Assembly: GCF_025353885.1 (NCBI RefSeq)
Contig: NZ_JANXNX010000102.1
Location: 1 to 55,491, forward strand
Direction: 5' to 3'
Length of the DNA: 55,491 bases
Source: Sphingomonas sp.
GTDB taxonomy: Bacteria; Pseudomonadota; Alphaproteobacteria; Sphingomonadales; Sphingomonadaceae
Made by a program: the position numbers and the translations under genes. The notes under the pieces are model-generated. The model was not told where the DNA came from. It did no database searches and saw nothing but the letters and a program-made list of their open reading frames with translations. Positions within the stretch are counted from its first letter, which is position 1. The number at the start of each line of letters is the position of its first letter. Positions 37,109-48,497 of the stretch are shown here, piece after piece.

Positions 37109-37792
37109 ATGACATCACGCTTTCAGAAAATCGGGATCATCACCGGGGTCGAGGCCGAGGCGAAGGCTTTTGTGGGCGGGCGGGCGTTTGCGACCGATCA
37201 GGTCGGCGGACTGTCGGTCGCGCGAATGGCTCTGGGCAAGCGCGAGATTGTCGTGGTTCATTCCGGCATCGGCAAGGTCAACGCCGCCGTCGCCGCGACG
37301 GTGCTGGCCCTGAAATATGAAGTCGACATGCTGCTGGTGGTGGGGACTGCCGGCAAACTCAGCACCAGAGCCGGCGATTGTTTTATAATCACCGAAGCCG
37401 CGCAGGGCGACTATGGCGCACAGAGACCGGGTGAGTTTGTGCACTACACGGCTGGAAGCTGGCCGATCGGGCCTGCCAAAGTCGTGCATTTCGCAGCGGA
37501 ACCATTGCCCGACGTCGGCCTGCCGAGCGCCCGGATCGTGAGCGGCGATGCCTTTGTCGAATGCCCCGATCATGGTGCGGGGCTTCGGGACCGGCTCGGT
37601 GGCGATCTGGTCGATATGGAAACGGCGGCGGTGGCGCAGGCGGCGGTTCGGCTCGGGCTGCCATGGGCGGCGATCAAGGCGACGACCGACGATGCAAATG
37701 GCGAGAGTGCGGATGATTTTAACGCAAACCTTGCGCGCGCCGCGGGGCTGGCAGCGGCGGCGCTGGAGCGGGCGATCGGATTGTTGATCTAA
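37109..37792 (+). CDS. 5'-methylthioadenosine/S-adenosylhomocysteine nucleosidase-like protein
   Basis: A 227-residue PNP-superfamily phosphorylase-like protein: IGIITGVEAEAKAF at the start, VVVHSGIGKVNAA, LLVVGTAGKLS, and GDLVDMETAAVAQAA with the ribose-binding Met-Glu pair, then KATTDDANGES with the catalytic aspartate region. It would remove adenine from MTA or SAH; a phosphorylase with different specificity cannot be ruled out. It is inserted between rplL and rpoB, which are normally adjacent. Confidence 0.82.
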   Translation: MTSRFQKIGIITGVEAEAKAFVGGRAFATDQVGGLSVARMALGKREIVVVHSGIGKVNAAVAATVLALKYEVDMLLVVGTAGKLSTRAGDCFIITEAAQGDYGAQRPGEFVHYTAGSWPIGPAKVVHFAAEPLPDVGLPSARIVSGDAFVECPDHGAGLRDRLGGDLVDMETAAVAQAAVRLGLPWAAIKATTDDANGESADDFNANLARAAGLAAAALERAIGLLI

Positions 37793-37798
37793 CCATTC

Positions 37799-37893
37799 CG
37801 TCATCCCGGCGCAGGTCGGGGCCTATACGGGTGTCCGAAAGAAATGTCCCCGACCCGAAAACCGTATAGACCCCGACCTGCGCCGGGGTGACG
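37799..37893. repeat. REP-like element, inverted pair
   Basis: Two copies of the CGTCA...GGCGCAGGTCGGGG...TATACGG element face each other: 37799-37830 and 37862-37893, 32 bases each with about two mismatches, and a 31-base spacer. Singles of the family are at 1821, 7764 and 8880. The pair can form one long hairpin. The stretch 37793-38154 between the nucleosidase and rpoB holds this pair, then about 260 bases with no clear promoter or gene. Confidence 0.85.
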
Positions 37894-38154
37894 CTCTGCT
37901 TGAACGAACCCCCTTCCCTTCTTCGCCCCGCCCGCCTATATGCAATCCACACGACATTCCCGACCTCCTCCCACGCCCCGCGCGCGGAGGGCGGTCGTCC
38001 TTCCCGCCCCCGGGACACGGCACTGTGCGTAGGTGCCGCGACGAATTGGGGGCATGGTCAAGGTTTCAACGCTCCAGCGTGCGGTTTCCTTTTGGAAACA
38101 CGCACTTTTTTTCGTGGATGTCCTCGGGCTTCCAAATCAAGGACGGCATAATAT

Positions 38155-41100
38155 ATGGCGACGCAACTCGGTACTTCGGCGACGAAGAAGCGCATTCGCA
38201 AGGTTTTCGGCAACATCCACGAAGTGGTTCAGATGCCCAACCTGATCGAGGTTCAGCGCGAATCGTACGAACAGTTCCTGCGTTCCGACCCCGCCACGGG
38301 TTATGTCTCCGGCCTTGAAAAGACACTGCGCAGCGTCTTCCCGATCCGCGATTTCGCGGGCACGGCCGAACTGGACTTCGTTCATTACGAACTGGAAGAC
38401 CCCAAATACGATACCGAGGAATGCCGCCAGCGCGGGATCACCTATGCCGCGCCGATGCGCGTGACGCTGCGCCTGATCGTGTTCGAAGTGGACACCGATA
38501 CCGACACCCGGTCGGTGCTCGATATCAAGGAGCAGGACGTTTACATGGGCGATATGCCCCTGATGACGCAGAACGGCACGTTCGTGATCAACGGCACCGA
38601 GCGCGTGATCGTCAGTCAGATGCACCGTTCACCGGGTGTGCTGTTCGACCATGATCGCGGCAAGACGCATTCGAGCGGCAAGTATCTGTTCGCTGCGCGC
38701 GTCATCCCGTATCGCGGTTCGTGGCTCGATTTCGAATTCGATGCCAAGGACATCGTCAACGTCCGGATCGATCGCAAGCGCAAGCTGCCGGTTACGGCGC
38801 TGTTGTTCGCCTTGGGCCTGACTTCGGAAGACATTCTTGCCGAATTTTACAACACAGTCACTTACGTCCGTGGCGATGGCGGCTGGAAAGTCCCCTACGT
38901 TTCGGAAAACTGGCGCGGTCAAAAGCCGACGTTCGACGTCATCGACGGCAAGACCGGCGAAGTCGTATTCCCGGCTGGCCAGAAGGTCTCGCCGCGCGCT
39001 GCCACCAAGGCCGCCAAGGATGGCCTGGAAGCACTGCTGATCCCGACGGAAGAAATCTTCGGCCGTTATTCTGCGATCGACCTGATCAATGAATCGACCG
39101 GCGAGATTTACATCGAAGCCGGCGACGAAGTTTCGGCCGAGAATCTCGAACTGCTCGACAAGGCGGGGATCGAGAGCATCGTCTTGCTCGACATCGATCA
39201 CGTCAACACGGGCCCCTGGATTCGCAACACGCTGAAGGCCGACAAGGCCGAAGATCGCGACCATGCGCTGAGCGATATCTATCGCGTGATGCGCCCCGGC
39301 GAACCGCCAACGCGCGAGACGGCTGAATCGCTGTTTTCCGGCCTGTTCTTCGATCCCGACCGTTACGACTTGAGCGCCGTCGGCCGCGTGAAGCTGAACA
39401 TGCGTCTGGAGCTGGACGCGCCGGACGATCACACGACTTTGCGGATCGAGGACATCCTCGCGGTTGTGAAGACACTGGTCGGCCTGAAGGATGGCAAGGG
39501 CGACATCGACGATATCGACAACCTCGGTAACCGTCGTGTCCGTTCGGTCGGTGAATTGCTGGAAAACCAGTATCGCGTCGGTCTGCTCCGCATGGAGCGT
39601 GCCGTGAAGGAGCGCATGTCGTCGGTGGATGTGTCGACGGTAATGCCAAACGACCTGATCAACGCGAAGCCTGCGGTGGCTGCGGTTCGTGAATTCTTCG
39701 GTTCGTCACAGCTTTCGCAGTTCATGGATCAGACCAATCCGCTGTCCGAAGTCACGCACAAGCGTCGCGTTTCGGCACTCGGACCAGGTGGCCTGACCCG
39801 CGAGCGCGCCGGTTTCGAAGTCCGTGACGTTCACCCGACGCACTATGGCCGGATCTGCCCGATCGAGACGCCAGAGGGTCCGAACATCGGCCTCATTAAC
39901 TCGCTCGCATCGTTCAGCCGCGTGAACAAATACGGCTTCATCGAGACACCGTATCGCAAGGTCGTCGACCACAAGGTTACCGACGACGTCGTGTATCTGT
40001 CGGCGATGGAAGAAGTGAAGCACACTATCGCGCAGGCAAATGCCGAGCTGGATGGCAGCAAGGGCTTTGTCGAGGACATCGTTTCGTCACGCCAGGCAGG
40101 TGAATTCCTGATGGCCCCGCGCGACATCATCACGCTGATGGACGTCAGCCCCAAGCAGCTCGTTTCGGTCGCGGCATCGCTCATTCCGTTCCTGGAAAAC
40201 GATGACGCCAACCGTGCGCTCATGGGGTCGAACATGCAGCGTCAGGCCGTGCCATTGGTGCGGGCAGAGGCTCCGTTCGTCGGCACCGGCATGGAAGAAA
40301 CCGTTGCGCGTGACTCTGGGGCCGCCATCGGTGCCAAGCGTCAGGGCGTGGTCGACCAGGTCGATGCCACCCGCATCGTCATCCGGGCAACCGGCGAGAT
40401 CGACAGCGGCCATTCGGGCGTCGACATCTATACGTTGCAGAAATTTCAGCGTTCGAACCAGAACACCTGCATCAACCAGCGTCCGCTGGTGAAGGTGGGC
40501 GATGCGATCGAAAAGGGTCAGATCATTGCCGACGGTCCTTCGACCGAGTTGGGCGAGCTTGCGCTGGGTCGTAACGTACTCGTCGCGTTCATGCCCTGGA
40601 ACGGCTATAACTATGAGGATTCGATCCTGATCTCCGAGCGCATCGTGAAGGACGACATCTTTACGTCGATCCACATCGAAGAGTTCGAAGTGATGGCGCG
40701 CGATACCAAGCTGGGGCCGGAGGATATCACGCGCGATATTCCCAACGTCGGCGAGGAAGCGCTTCGCAACCTCGACGAAGCGGGCATCGTGTACATCGGT
40801 GCCGAAGTCGAGCCGGGTGATATCCTTGCGGGCAAGATTACGCCGAAGGGTGAATCGCCCATGACGCCCGAGGAAAAGCTGCTCCGCGCGATCTTCGGTG
40901 AAAAGGCTTCGGACGTGCGCGATACGTCGCTCCGCCTGCCACCCGGCGTGGCCGGAACGGTGGTCGAAGTGCGCGTATTCAACCGTCACGGCATCGACAT
41001 CGACGATCGTACCCGCGCCATTCAGGCCGAGGAAAAGGATCGCCTTGGCAAAGATCGCGACGACGAGCGTTCGATCCTGAACCGTGCCAGCTGGTCGCGT

Positions 41101-42306
41101 TTGCGCGAAATGCTGCTCGGTCAGACCGCGACCGCAGCCCCCAAGGGGATCAAGAAGGGCATCGAGATCGATGCCGCCCTGCTGGAAACCGTCGAGAAGT
41201 TCGACTGGTGGAAGTTCGCGGTCGAGGACGACGCGCGCCAGACCGACCTGGAAGCGGTCAAGGTCCAATATGACGAGGCGGTCGGCCTGATCAATGCGAA
41301 GTATCAGGATCGTGTCGAAAAGCTGGAGCGCGGCGACGAACTGCCACCGGGCGTGCTGAAGATGGTCAAGGTGTTCGTGGCAGTGAAGCGCAAGCTGCAG
41401 CCGGGCGACAAAATGGCCGGACGCCACGGGAACAAGGGCGTTATCAGTCGCATTCTGCCGAACGAGGACATGCCGTTCCTCGCCGACGGAACGCAGGTCG
41501 ATATCGTGCTGAACCCACTTGGCGTGCCGTCACGCATGAACGTCGGACAGATTTTCGAAACGCATCTGGGCTGGGCCGCGCGCGGTCTTGGTCGCCAGAT
41601 CACCGAGGAACTGGAAGCGTGGCGTGAAGCCAATCCCGATCCAAAGGCGGGCAAGGCGCCCGACGCGGTTCGTGAGCGGCTGAAGACGGTTTATGGCGCG
41701 AAATATCATGCCGAGATCGGAGAGCGGTCGGACGATGAAATCGTCGAGATGGCGGGACTGTTGAAGAACGGCGTGCCGATGGCGACGCCGGTGTTCGATG
41801 GTGCGCGCGAAGCCGATGTTTCCGAAATGCTGACACTGGCGGGGCTCGATACGTCGGGCCAGTCCGAACTGTTCGACGGACGCACCGGCGACCTGTTCGA
41901 TCGCAAGGTGACGGTTGGGTATATCTATATGCTCAAGCTGCACCATCTGGTGGATGACAAGATCCACGCGCGTTCGATCGGGCCGTATTCGCTCGTCACT
42001 CAGCAGCCGCTGGGTGGTAAGGCGCAGTTCGGTGGACAGCGCTTCGGTGAAATGGAAGTCTGGGCACTCCAAGCCTATGGTGCCGCCTACACGTTGCAGG
42101 AAATGCTGACGGTGAAGTCCGATGACGTCGTCGGCCGCACCAAGGTTTACGAGGCGATCGTCAAGGGTGACGACACGTTTGAGGCCGGTATCCCTGAAAG
42201 CTTCAACGTGCTGGTCAAGGAAATGCGTTCGCTGGGTCTGAACGTCGAGCTGAATAGCGCCGACGTCGTGCCCGAGGACGATTTGCCCGCCATCGCCGCC
42301 GAATAA
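38155..42306 (+). CDS. rpoB: DNA-directed RNA polymerase subunit beta
   Basis: The 1383-residue beta subunit. The rifampicin-pocket region has [20 protein letters not shown] and [37 protein letters not shown] follows; later [17 protein letters not shown] and the C-terminal [19 protein letters not shown] are intact (partial quotes). AAGGA lies about 10 bases before the ATG. The serine, histidine and aspartate positions usually changed in rifampicin resistance look wild type. rpoC follows after 161 bases. Confidence 0.99.
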   Translation: MATQLGTSATKKRIRKVFGNIHEVVQMPNLIEVQRESYEQFLRSDPATGYVSGLEKTLRSVFPIRDFAGTAELDFVHYELEDPKYDTEECRQRGITYAAPMRVTLRLIVFEVDTDTDTRSVLDIKEQDVYMGDMPLMTQNGTFVINGTERVIVSQMHRSPGVLFDHDRGKTHSSGKYLFAARVIPYRGSWLDFEFDAKDIVNVRIDRKRKLPVTALLFALGLTSEDILAEFYNTVTYVRGDGGWKVPYVSENWRGQKPTFDVIDGKTGEVVFPAGQKVSPRAATKAAKDGLEALLIPTEEIFGRYSAIDLINESTGEIYIEAGDEVSAENLELLDKAGIESIVLLDIDHVNTGPWIRNTLKADKAEDRDHALSDIYRVMRPGEPPTRETAESLFSGLFFDPDRYDLSAVGRVKLNMRLELDAPDDHTTLRIEDILAVVKTLVGLKDGKGDIDDIDNLGNRRVRSVGELLENQYRVGLLRMERAVKERMSSVDVSTVMPNDLINAKPAVAAVREFFGSSQLSQFMDQTNPLSEVTHKRRVSALGPGGLTRERAGFEVRDVHPTHYGRICPIETPEGPNIGLINSLASFSRVNKYGFIETPYRKVVDHKVTDDVVYLSAMEEVKHTIAQANAELDGSKGFVEDIVSSRQAGEFLMAPRDIITLMDVSPKQLVSVAASLIPFLENDDANRALMGSNMQRQAVPLVRAEAPFVGTGMEETVARDSGAAIGAKRQGVVDQVDATRIVIRATGEIDSGHSGVDIYTLQKFQRSNQNTCINQRPLVKVGDAIEKGQIIADGPSTELGELALGRNVLVAFMPWNGYNYEDSILISERIVKDDIFTSIHIEEFEVMARDTKLGPEDITRDIPNVGEEALRNLDEAGIVYIGAEVEPGDILAGKITPKGESPMTPEEKLLRAIFGEKASDVRDTSLRLPPGVAGTVVEVRVFNRHGIDIDDRTRAIQAEEKDRLGKDRDDERSILNRASWSRLREMLLGQTATAAPKGIKKGIEIDAALLETVEKFDWWKFAVEDDARQTDLEAVKVQYDEAVGLINAKYQDRVEKLERGDELPPGVLKMVKVFVAVKRKLQPGDKMAGRHGNKGVISRILPNEDMPFLADGTQVDIVLNPLGVPSRMNVGQIFETHLGWAARGLGRQITEELEAWREANPDPKAGKAPDAVRERLKTVYGAKYHAEIGERSDDEIVEMAGLLKNGVPMATPVFDGAREADVSEMLTLAGLDTSGQSELFDGRTGDLFDRKVTVGYIYMLKLHHLVDDKIHARSIGPYSLVTQQPLGGKAQFGGQRFGEMEVWALQAYGAAYTLQEMLTVKSDDVVGRTKVYEAIVKGDDTFEAGIPESFNVLVKEMRSLGLNVELNSADVVPEDDLPAIAAE

Positions 42307-42319
42307 CGCCGCTCGTCAG

Positions 42320-42345
42320 CCCTCTCCACCCTTCGGGGGAGAGGG
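42320..42345. repeat. CCCTCTCC hairpin repeat, copy 1
   Basis: CCCTCTCC (42320-42327) and GGAGAGGG (42338-42345) form a hairpin 13 bases past the rpoB stop. A second copy lies at 42418-42439. No T-run follows, so it is not an obvious terminator. Confidence 0.75.
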
Positions 42346-42417
42346 TTGGGTGAGGGTTCCGTTCCGCTGGAAAGCAAAAGCGTCCTCACCTCCCATCGTG
42401 AAGAACGATGGGTCCCT

Positions 42418-42439
42418 CCTCTCCCCCTAACGGGAGAGG
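42418..42439. repeat. CCTCTCCC hairpin repeat, copy 2
   Basis: CCTCTCCC (42418-42425) pairs with GGGAGAGG (42432-42439). It lies 28 bases before the rpoC ATG, just upstream of its AAGGAAG Shine-Dalgarno. Also the AGGGTTGGGTGAGGG stretch after copy 1 can pair with CCTCACCTCCC between the copies. Confidence 0.75.
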
Positions 42440-42467
42440 GCAGAATTCTAAGGAAGGGTCCGTACCC

Positions 42468-45400
42468 ATGAACGAACTGACCAATTTCGCCAATCCGGTC
42501 GCCAAGCCGGAAACATTCGACCAGATTCAGATCGGTATCGCTTCGCCCGAACGCATTCGTTCGTGGTCGTTTGGTGAGATCAAGAAGCCGGAAACCATCA
42601 ACTATCGCACGTTCAAGCCAGAGCGCGATGGTCTGTTCTGCGCGCGCATTTTCGGTCCGATCAAGGATTACGAGTGCCTGTGTGGCAAGTATAAGCGCAT
42701 GAAGTACAAGGGCATCGTCTGCGAGAAGTGCGGTGTCGAAGTCACGGTGTCCAAGGTCCGCCGTGAGCGGATGGGCCATATCGAACTCGCCGCTCCCGTC
42801 GCGCACATCTGGTTTCTGAAGTCGCTGCCATCGCGTATCGGCCTGCTGCTCGACATGCAGTTGAAGCAGCTCGAGCGCGTCCTGTATTTCGAAGCCTATA
42901 TCGTCATCGAGCCGGGCCTGACCCCGCTTGAGAAATATTCGCTGCTGACCGAAGACGAGTTGCTCGAAGCGCAGGACCAATATGGCGAAGATGCGTTCAG
43001 TGCCGGGATCGGTGCCGAGGCCGTCCGTCGCATGCTCGAGGAACTCGATCTCGAGGGTGAGCGCAAGGACCTGCTGGACGAGCTGGCCGTCACTAAGTCG
43101 GAACTGAAGCCCAAGAAGATCATCAAGCGTCTGAAGGTTGTCGAGAGCTTCATCGATTCGGGCAACCGCCCCGAATGGATGATCCTGGAAGTCGTGCCGG
43201 TCATTCCGCCCGAACTGCGCCCGCTGGTGCCGCTCGACGGTGGCCGTTTCGCGACGTCGGATCTGAACGACCTGTATCGCCGCGTCATCAACCGTAACAA
43301 CCGCCTGAAGCGCCTGATGGAGCTTCGTGCGCCGGACATCATCGTCCGCAATGAAAAGCGGATGTTGCAGGAATCGGTCGACGCGCTGTTCGATAACGGT
43401 CGTCGCGGTCGTACGATCACGGGTGCCAACAAGCGCCCGCTGAAGTCGCTGTCGGACATGCTGAAGGGCAAGCAGGGTCGCTTCCGTCAGAACCTGTTGG
43501 GCAAGCGCGTCGATTATTCGGGTCGCTCGGTCATCGTGACCGGTCCTGAACTGAAACTTCACCAGTGCGGCCTGCCAAAGAAGATGGCGCTCGAGCTGTT
43601 CAAGCCGTTCATCTACGCACGTCTTGATGCAAAGGGTCTTTCGATGACCCTCAAGCAGGCCAAGAAGTGGGTCGAGAAAGAGCGCAAGGAAGTCTGGGAC
43701 ATTCTGGACGAGGTCATCCGCGAACATCCCGTGATGCTGAACCGCGCGCCAACGCTCCACCGTCTTGGCATCCAGGCGTTCGAACCTGTCCTGATCGAGG
43801 GTAAGGCGATCCAGCTTCACCCGCTGGTTTGCTCGGCCTTTAACGCCGATTTCGATGGCGATCAGATGGCCGTCCACGTTCCCCTCTCGCTGGAAGCCCA
43901 GCTGGAGGCACGCGTTCTGATGATGTCGACGAACAACATCCTGTCGCCAGCCAACGGCAAGCCGATCATCGTGCCTTCGCAGGATATGGTCCTGGGCCTG
44001 TATTATCTGTCGATGTTGAAGGAAAACGAGCCCGGTCAGGGCATGTTGCTGGGCGATATGCCAGAGGTTCATGCTGCGCTGCATGCCAAGGCCGTGACGC
44101 TGCACACGAAGGTTATCAGCCGCGTTCCACAAGCTGACGAAGACGGCAACATCTACCTCAAGCGTTATGAAACGACACCGGGCCGGTTGCTGTTGGGCGA
44201 AACTTTGCCGAAGAACCACAAAGTTCCGTTCGACGTCATCAACCGGCTGCTGACCAAGAAGGAAATCGGTGACGTCATCGATATCGTCTATCGTCACGCC
44301 GGGCAGAAAGAGACTGTGCTGTTTGCCGATGCGATCATGTCGCTGGGCTTCCGTCACGCGTTCCAGGCAGGCATTTCGTTCGGTAAGGACGACATGATCA
44401 TCCCGGAATCGAAGATCGCAACCGTCGATGAGACGCGCGGCATCGTGAAGGATTTCGAGCAGCAGTATCAGGACGGCCTGATCACGCAGCAGGAAAAGTA
44501 CAACAAGGTCATCGATGCGTGGAGCCGTTGCGGCGATCAGGTGGCGAATGCCATGATGGCCGAAATCCGCGCTGTGAAAATCGGTGAAGACGGTCGCGAA
44601 CTTCCGATCAATTCCATCTACATGATGGCGCATTCGGGTGCTCGTGGTTCGCAGGCGCAGATCAAGCAGCTTGCCGGTATGCGTGGCCTGATGGCCAAGC
44701 CGTCGGGCGAGATCATCGAAACGCCGATCATCTCGAACTTCAAGGAGGGTTTGACCGTCCTGGAATATTTCAACTCCACCCACGGTGCCCGTAAGGGTCT
44801 TGCGGATACGGCGTTGAAGACGGCGAACTCGGGGTATCTGACGCGTCGTCTGGTCGACGTGTCGCAGGATTGCGTCATCGTCGAACTGGATTGCGGGACC
44901 GAACGCGCGCTGGAAATGAAGGCGATCGTGCAAGGCGGGTCGGTGATCGCATCGCTGGGCGAACGTATCCTCGGTCGCACCACGGCCGAAGATATCGTCG
45001 ATATCAAGACCAACGAGGTCGCAATCCTGTCGGGCACGTTGCTGGACGAGGCGATGATTCTGACGATCGAAGCGATCGGGACGCAGGCGGTCAAGATCCG
45101 TTCGCCGTTGATCTGCGAATCAAAGGGTGGCGTCTGTGGCGCTTGCTATGGTCGCGATCTGGCGCGCGGTACGCCGGTCAATATCGGTGAAGCTGTCGGC
45201 GTTATCGCCGCACAGTCGATCGGTGAGCCCGGCACTCAGTTGACGATGCGTACGTTCCACATCGGTGGTGCGGCTCAGCTGAACGAGCAGTCGAGCGTCG
45301 ATGCTTTGTCAGACGGCAGCTTTGAATACCGCGACTTGCGAATCATCAAGGATAAGGCCGGACGTCGCGTTTCGCTGTCACGTCAGGGTGAAATCGCCAT

Positions 45401-46733
45401 CGTGGATTCCGAGGGCCGCGAACGCGCTGTCCACCGTATTCCCTATGGTGCGTATCTGCTGTTCGACGACGGTGCCCAGGTGAAACAGGGTGATCGTCTG
45501 GTCGAATGGGATCCCTTCACCATGCCGGTGATCACGGAGACCGGCGGTATCGTGAAGTATCAGGATCTGATCGAAGGTCAGACGATGGTCGAGCAGGTCG
45601 ATGAAGCAACCGGCATCACGAACAAGGTCGTGACCGAATATCGTCAGGGCCGCACCAAGGAGGATCTGCGTCCGCGCCTGACCCTGCTGGGTGAGGACGC
45701 GGCCGATGCTGCCCGCTATATGCTGGCAATCGGTGCGACCCTGTCGGTCGATGATGGCGCTACCGTATTCGGTGGCGACGTTCTTGCCCGCGTCAGTCGC
45801 GAAGCTGCCAAGACGCGCGACATCACCGGTGGTCTGCCGCGCGTTGCCGAACTGTTCGAAGCGCGTAAGCCGAAAGAAAATGCGATCATCGCAAAGGTCA
45901 GTGGTCGGGTCGTGTTCGGCAAGGACTACAAAGCCAAGCGCAAGATCGGCATCCAGCCCGAGGATGGCGGCGAGGTCGTTGATTATCTGATCCCGAAGTC
46001 GAAAGTTATCGACGTTCAGGAAGGCGATTACGTCAAGCGCGGCGACAACCTGATCGGTGGTTCACCCGATCCACATGACATTCTGGAAGTGCTCGGCATC
46101 GAGCCACTGGCAGAATATCTGGTTGCCGAAATCCAGGAAGTTTATCGACTTCAGGGTGTGAAAATCAACGATAAGCACATCGAGACGATTGTTCGCCAGA
46201 TGTTGCAAAAGGTCGAGATCACCTTCTCCGGCGACACCACCCTGTTGGTTGGTGAGCAGGTCGATCGCACGGAAATGGACGAAATCAATGAGAAGCTGCC
46301 TGCCGGCTCGCCTCTTGCTGAAGGCAAGCCAATCCTGCTCGGCATCACCAAGGCGTCGCTGCAGACCCGCAGCTTCATCTCGGCGGCATCGTTCCAAGAA
46401 ACCACGCGCGTCCTGACCGAAGCTTCGGTGCAGGGTAAGAAGGACACGCTGACGGGCCTGAAGGAAAACGTGATCGTGGGTCGCCTGATCCCGGCGGGTA
46501 CGGGTGCGGGTATCAACCGCATGCGGATCGCCGCGACCAGCCGTGACGCGGCACTTCGCGTGCAGCAGCGCGACTGGCAGGCTTCGCTGATCGCTCCGAA
46601 TTCGGCTGCTGAAGAGCATGCCGCTGAGCTGAAGCAACCGGTCGAGGCGGACACGGGCAACGATGCCTTGGCCGAGGTCGTGACATCGGGCACCGGCACT
46701 GATGCCGATGCCGGAGATTATCTGAACTCGTAA
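42468..46733 (+). CDS. rpoC: DNA-directed RNA polymerase subunit beta'
   Basis: The 1421-residue beta' subunit. The N-terminal zinc site ([20 protein letters not shown]) and the catalytic magnesium motif [14 protein letters not shown] are intact, as are the bridge-helix region and the second zinc cysteines ([13 protein letters not shown]). ATG 42468 with AAGGAAG upstream gives the conserved [10 protein letters not shown] start; the open frame extends 20 codons further into the repeat region and is rejected. Confidence 0.99.
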   Translation: MNELTNFANPVAKPETFDQIQIGIASPERIRSWSFGEIKKPETINYRTFKPERDGLFCARIFGPIKDYECLCGKYKRMKYKGIVCEKCGVEVTVSKVRRERMGHIELAAPVAHIWFLKSLPSRIGLLLDMQLKQLERVLYFEAYIVIEPGLTPLEKYSLLTEDELLEAQDQYGEDAFSAGIGAEAVRRMLEELDLEGERKDLLDELAVTKSELKPKKIIKRLKVVESFIDSGNRPEWMILEVVPVIPPELRPLVPLDGGRFATSDLNDLYRRVINRNNRLKRLMELRAPDIIVRNEKRMLQESVDALFDNGRRGRTITGANKRPLKSLSDMLKGKQGRFRQNLLGKRVDYSGRSVIVTGPELKLHQCGLPKKMALELFKPFIYARLDAKGLSMTLKQAKKWVEKERKEVWDILDEVIREHPVMLNRAPTLHRLGIQAFEPVLIEGKAIQLHPLVCSAFNADFDGDQMAVHVPLSLEAQLEARVLMMSTNNILSPANGKPIIVPSQDMVLGLYYLSMLKENEPGQGMLLGDMPEVHAALHAKAVTLHTKVISRVPQADEDGNIYLKRYETTPGRLLLGETLPKNHKVPFDVINRLLTKKEIGDVIDIVYRHAGQKETVLFADAIMSLGFRHAFQAGISFGKDDMIIPESKIATVDETRGIVKDFEQQYQDGLITQQEKYNKVIDAWSRCGDQVANAMMAEIRAVKIGEDGRELPINSIYMMAHSGARGSQAQIKQLAGMRGLMAKPSGEIIETPIISNFKEGLTVLEYFNSTHGARKGLADTALKTANSGYLTRRLVDVSQDCVIVELDCGTERALEMKAIVQGGSVIASLGERILGRTTAEDIVDIKTNEVAILSGTLLDEAMILTIEAIGTQAVKIRSPLICESKGGVCGACYGRDLARGTPVNIGEAVGVIAAQSIGEPGTQLTMRTFHIGGAAQLNEQSSVDALSDGSFEYRDLRIIKDKAGRRVSLSRQGEIAIVDSEGRERAVHRIPYGAYLLFDDGAQVKQGDRLVEWDPFTMPVITETGGIVKYQDLIEGQTMVEQVDEATGITNKVVTEYRQGRTKEDLRPRLTLLGEDAADAARYMLAIGATLSVDDGATVFGGDVLARVSREAAKTRDITGGLPRVAELFEARKPKENAIIAKVSGRVVFGKDYKAKRKIGIQPEDGGEVVDYLIPKSKVIDVQEGDYVKRGDNLIGGSPDPHDILEVLGIEPLAEYLVAEIQEVYRLQGVKINDKHIETIVRQMLQKVEITFSGDTTLLVGEQVDRTEMDEINEKLPAGSPLAEGKPILLGITKASLQTRSFISAASFQETTRVLTEASVQGKKDTLTGLKENVIVGRLIPAGTGAGINRMRIAATSRDAALRVQQRDWQASLIAPNSAAEEHAAELKQPVEADTGNDALAEVVTSGTGTDADAGDYLNS

Positions 46734-46757
46734 AAGAACATCTCGATAGCGAACAAG

Positions 46758-46788
46758 GGCCTTTCGGAGCGATCCGGGAGGCCTTTTT
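46758..46788 (+). terminator. Rho-independent terminator after rpoC
   Basis: GGCC (46758-46761) pairs with GGCC (46780-46783), with an inner CGG/CCG stem, followed by five T. It ends the rpoBC operon. Confidence 0.8.
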
Positions 46789-46933
46789 GCGTATCATCAT
46801 CCGGGCGAGTGCGAGGGTGACAGGATCGCGGTGAGCCCTGCCCCGACTTCCGCTTGCGCCCGCACAAGCAACACTTGCTTCCCCCCGCCGATTGTCCTGC
46901 TACAGCGAATCCCGGACTTCGAGGGGCAGCACA

Positions 46934-47710
46934 TTGGACTATAATCCATTTTATTCGCTGGCGGGCTTTCTTGTCGGGGTGCTGGTCGGATTGACCGGCG
47001 TCGGCGGCGGGTCGTTGATGACACCGCTGCTTGTCCTGATGTTCAACTTCCATCCTGCAACAGCCGTCGGCACCGACCTGCTTTACGCAGCGGCGACCAA
47101 AAGCGTCGGCACCGTCGTCCACGGCAAACGCGGCACCGTCGACTGGCAAATTGTCCGGCGACTGGCGATGGGCAGCATCCCCGCGACGATCCTGACATTG
47201 CTGGTGCTTGCCTATGAAGGCACGCCGGGGCCCAAGACCGCGGGTGTCATCACCGTGGTATTGGGTGGGGCCCTCGTCGCGACCGCATTCGCCATCATGT
47301 TTCGCCCGCGTATTTTGGCATGGGCGGGGCCAAGGCTTGAGGGCATCTCCCATGGCGACACCGCGCGGTGGACGATCATTCTGGGTGCCGCACTGGGCGT
47401 GCTTGTCTCGATCTCGTCTGTCGGCGCGGGCGCACTCGGCGTGACCGCGCTGCTGATCCTTTACCCGACCGCGCCCATCAACCGAATCGCGGGCAGCGAC
47501 ATTGCCCATGCTGTACCGCTGACGCTCATCGCCGGTCTTGGCCACTGGTATATCGGGTCGGTCAACTTCTCGCTGCTGGGTGCGCTTCTCATCGGATCGA
47601 TCCCCGGCGTGATTATCGGTAGCCTGCTGGGAAGCCGCGCGCCCGATTGGATCCTGCGCCCCGTGCTCGCGATCGTCCTGCTGATCGTCGGCATTAAATT
47701 GCTGACTTGA
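46934..47710 (+). CDS. TauE/SafE family sulfite exporter-like permease
   Basis: A 258-residue membrane protein with two related halves. The first has GFLVGVLVGLTGVGGGSLMTPLLVL (quoted in part: VGLTGVGGGSLMTPLLVL) and the second GVLVSISSVGAGALGVTALL, the paired TSUP/DUF81 signature; about seven or eight hydrophobic helices. TTG 46934 is the likely start, with GAGGGG 6 bases upstream; the upstream frame is not family-like. Substrate may be sulfite or another small organic sulfur anion; context gives no hint. Confidence 0.87.
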   Translation: MDYNPFYSLAGFLVGVLVGLTGVGGGSLMTPLLVLMFNFHPATAVGTDLLYAAATKSVGTVVHGKRGTVDWQIVRRLAMGSIPATILTLLVLAYEGTPGPKTAGVITVVLGGALVATAFAIMFRPRILAWAGPRLEGISHGDTARWTIILGAALGVLVSISSVGAGALGVTALLILYPTAPINRIAGSDIAHAVPLTLIAGLGHWYIGSVNFSLLGALLIGSIPGVIIGSLLGSRAPDWILRPVLAIVLLIVGIKLLT

Positions 47711-47755
47711 AAATCGGGCATTTACCGGCGGTGCGGTTCGGCTAAGCACAACCCG

Positions 47756-48448
47756 ATGATCAAGGTTGCGAGTTATAACATCCGCAAGGGCGTCGGTTCG
47801 GATCGACTGCGCAGACCGGAGCGGATATTGGACGTCTTGTCCGAAATCGACGCCGATGTCGTGGGACTGCAAGAGGCCGACCGACGGTTTGGCGATCGCG
47901 TATCCGCCCTGCCCGTCCAGATGATTGCCGACCACAGCGACTATGTTGCAGTCCCCATAGGACTGCGGCCCGACAGTATCGGCTGGCATGGCAACGCAAT
48001 TTTGGTTCGCAAGGGCACCGAAATCCTGACGCAAGCCCGCATCGACCTGCCGACGCTGGAACCGCGCGGCGCGGTCATGGCCGAGATCCGTATCAACGGC
48101 ATTCGGTTGCGGGTCGTTACCATGCACCTAGACCTGTCGGGACTGTGGCGACGCAAGCAGGCACGCGCCATCGTCGCAGCGTTGGATGAAAGACGGCCAC
48201 TGCCAACGGTGCTGATGGGCGACCTGAACGAATGGCGGAGGGAAAGTGGTTGCCTCCACGACTTCGGCCGGCATTATCGTTTTGCCCCAACGGGAAAAAG
48301 CTTTCACGCCCAACGCCCGGTGGCACGGCTCGACCGGATCATGGTCGATCCGTCGCTGCATTTCTCAGGCTGCGGCGTTCATCATAGTGTGCGTGCGCGC
48401 CATGCGAGCGATCACCTTCCGATCTGGGCGCGGCTCGAGACCGGCTGA
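47756..48448 (+). CDS. Endonuclease/exonuclease/phosphatase family protein
   Basis: A 230-residue EEP-fold enzyme: VASYNIRKGVGSDRLRRPERI at the start (quoted in part), VVGLQEAD with the metal-binding Glu, TMHLDLSG, MGDLNEW, ARLDRIMVDP and ASDHLPIWA with the catalytic His. It could be a phosphodiesterase, nuclease or lipid phosphatase. It lacks a signal peptide. It precedes a glycosyltransferase by 49 bases on the same strand. Confidence 0.87.
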   Translation: MIKVASYNIRKGVGSDRLRRPERILDVLSEIDADVVGLQEADRRFGDRVSALPVQMIADHSDYVAVPIGLRPDSIGWHGNAILVRKGTEILTQARIDLPTLEPRGAVMAEIRINGIRLRVVTMHLDLSGLWRRKQARAIVAALDERRPLPTVLMGDLNEWRRESGCLHDFGRHYRFAPTGKSFHAQRPVARLDRIMVDPSLHFSGCGVHHSVRARHASDHLPIWARLETG

Positions 48449-48497
48449 ATCGGGGAGAGAATTTGGCATTTCGCCCCGCCGCGCTTATCGACCGCTC

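Noticed and set aside
40087..41427. A 446-codon minus-strand frame in rpoB
   Set aside because: Antisense to conserved rpoB; composition is that of a GC-rich mirror frame and no start signal is seen.
42147..44933. A 928-codon open frame on the minus strand across rpoC
   Set aside because: It is fully antisense to the highly conserved rpoC (and the end of rpoB), has Arg/His/Gln-rich composition typical of a shadow frame, and no recognisable domain.
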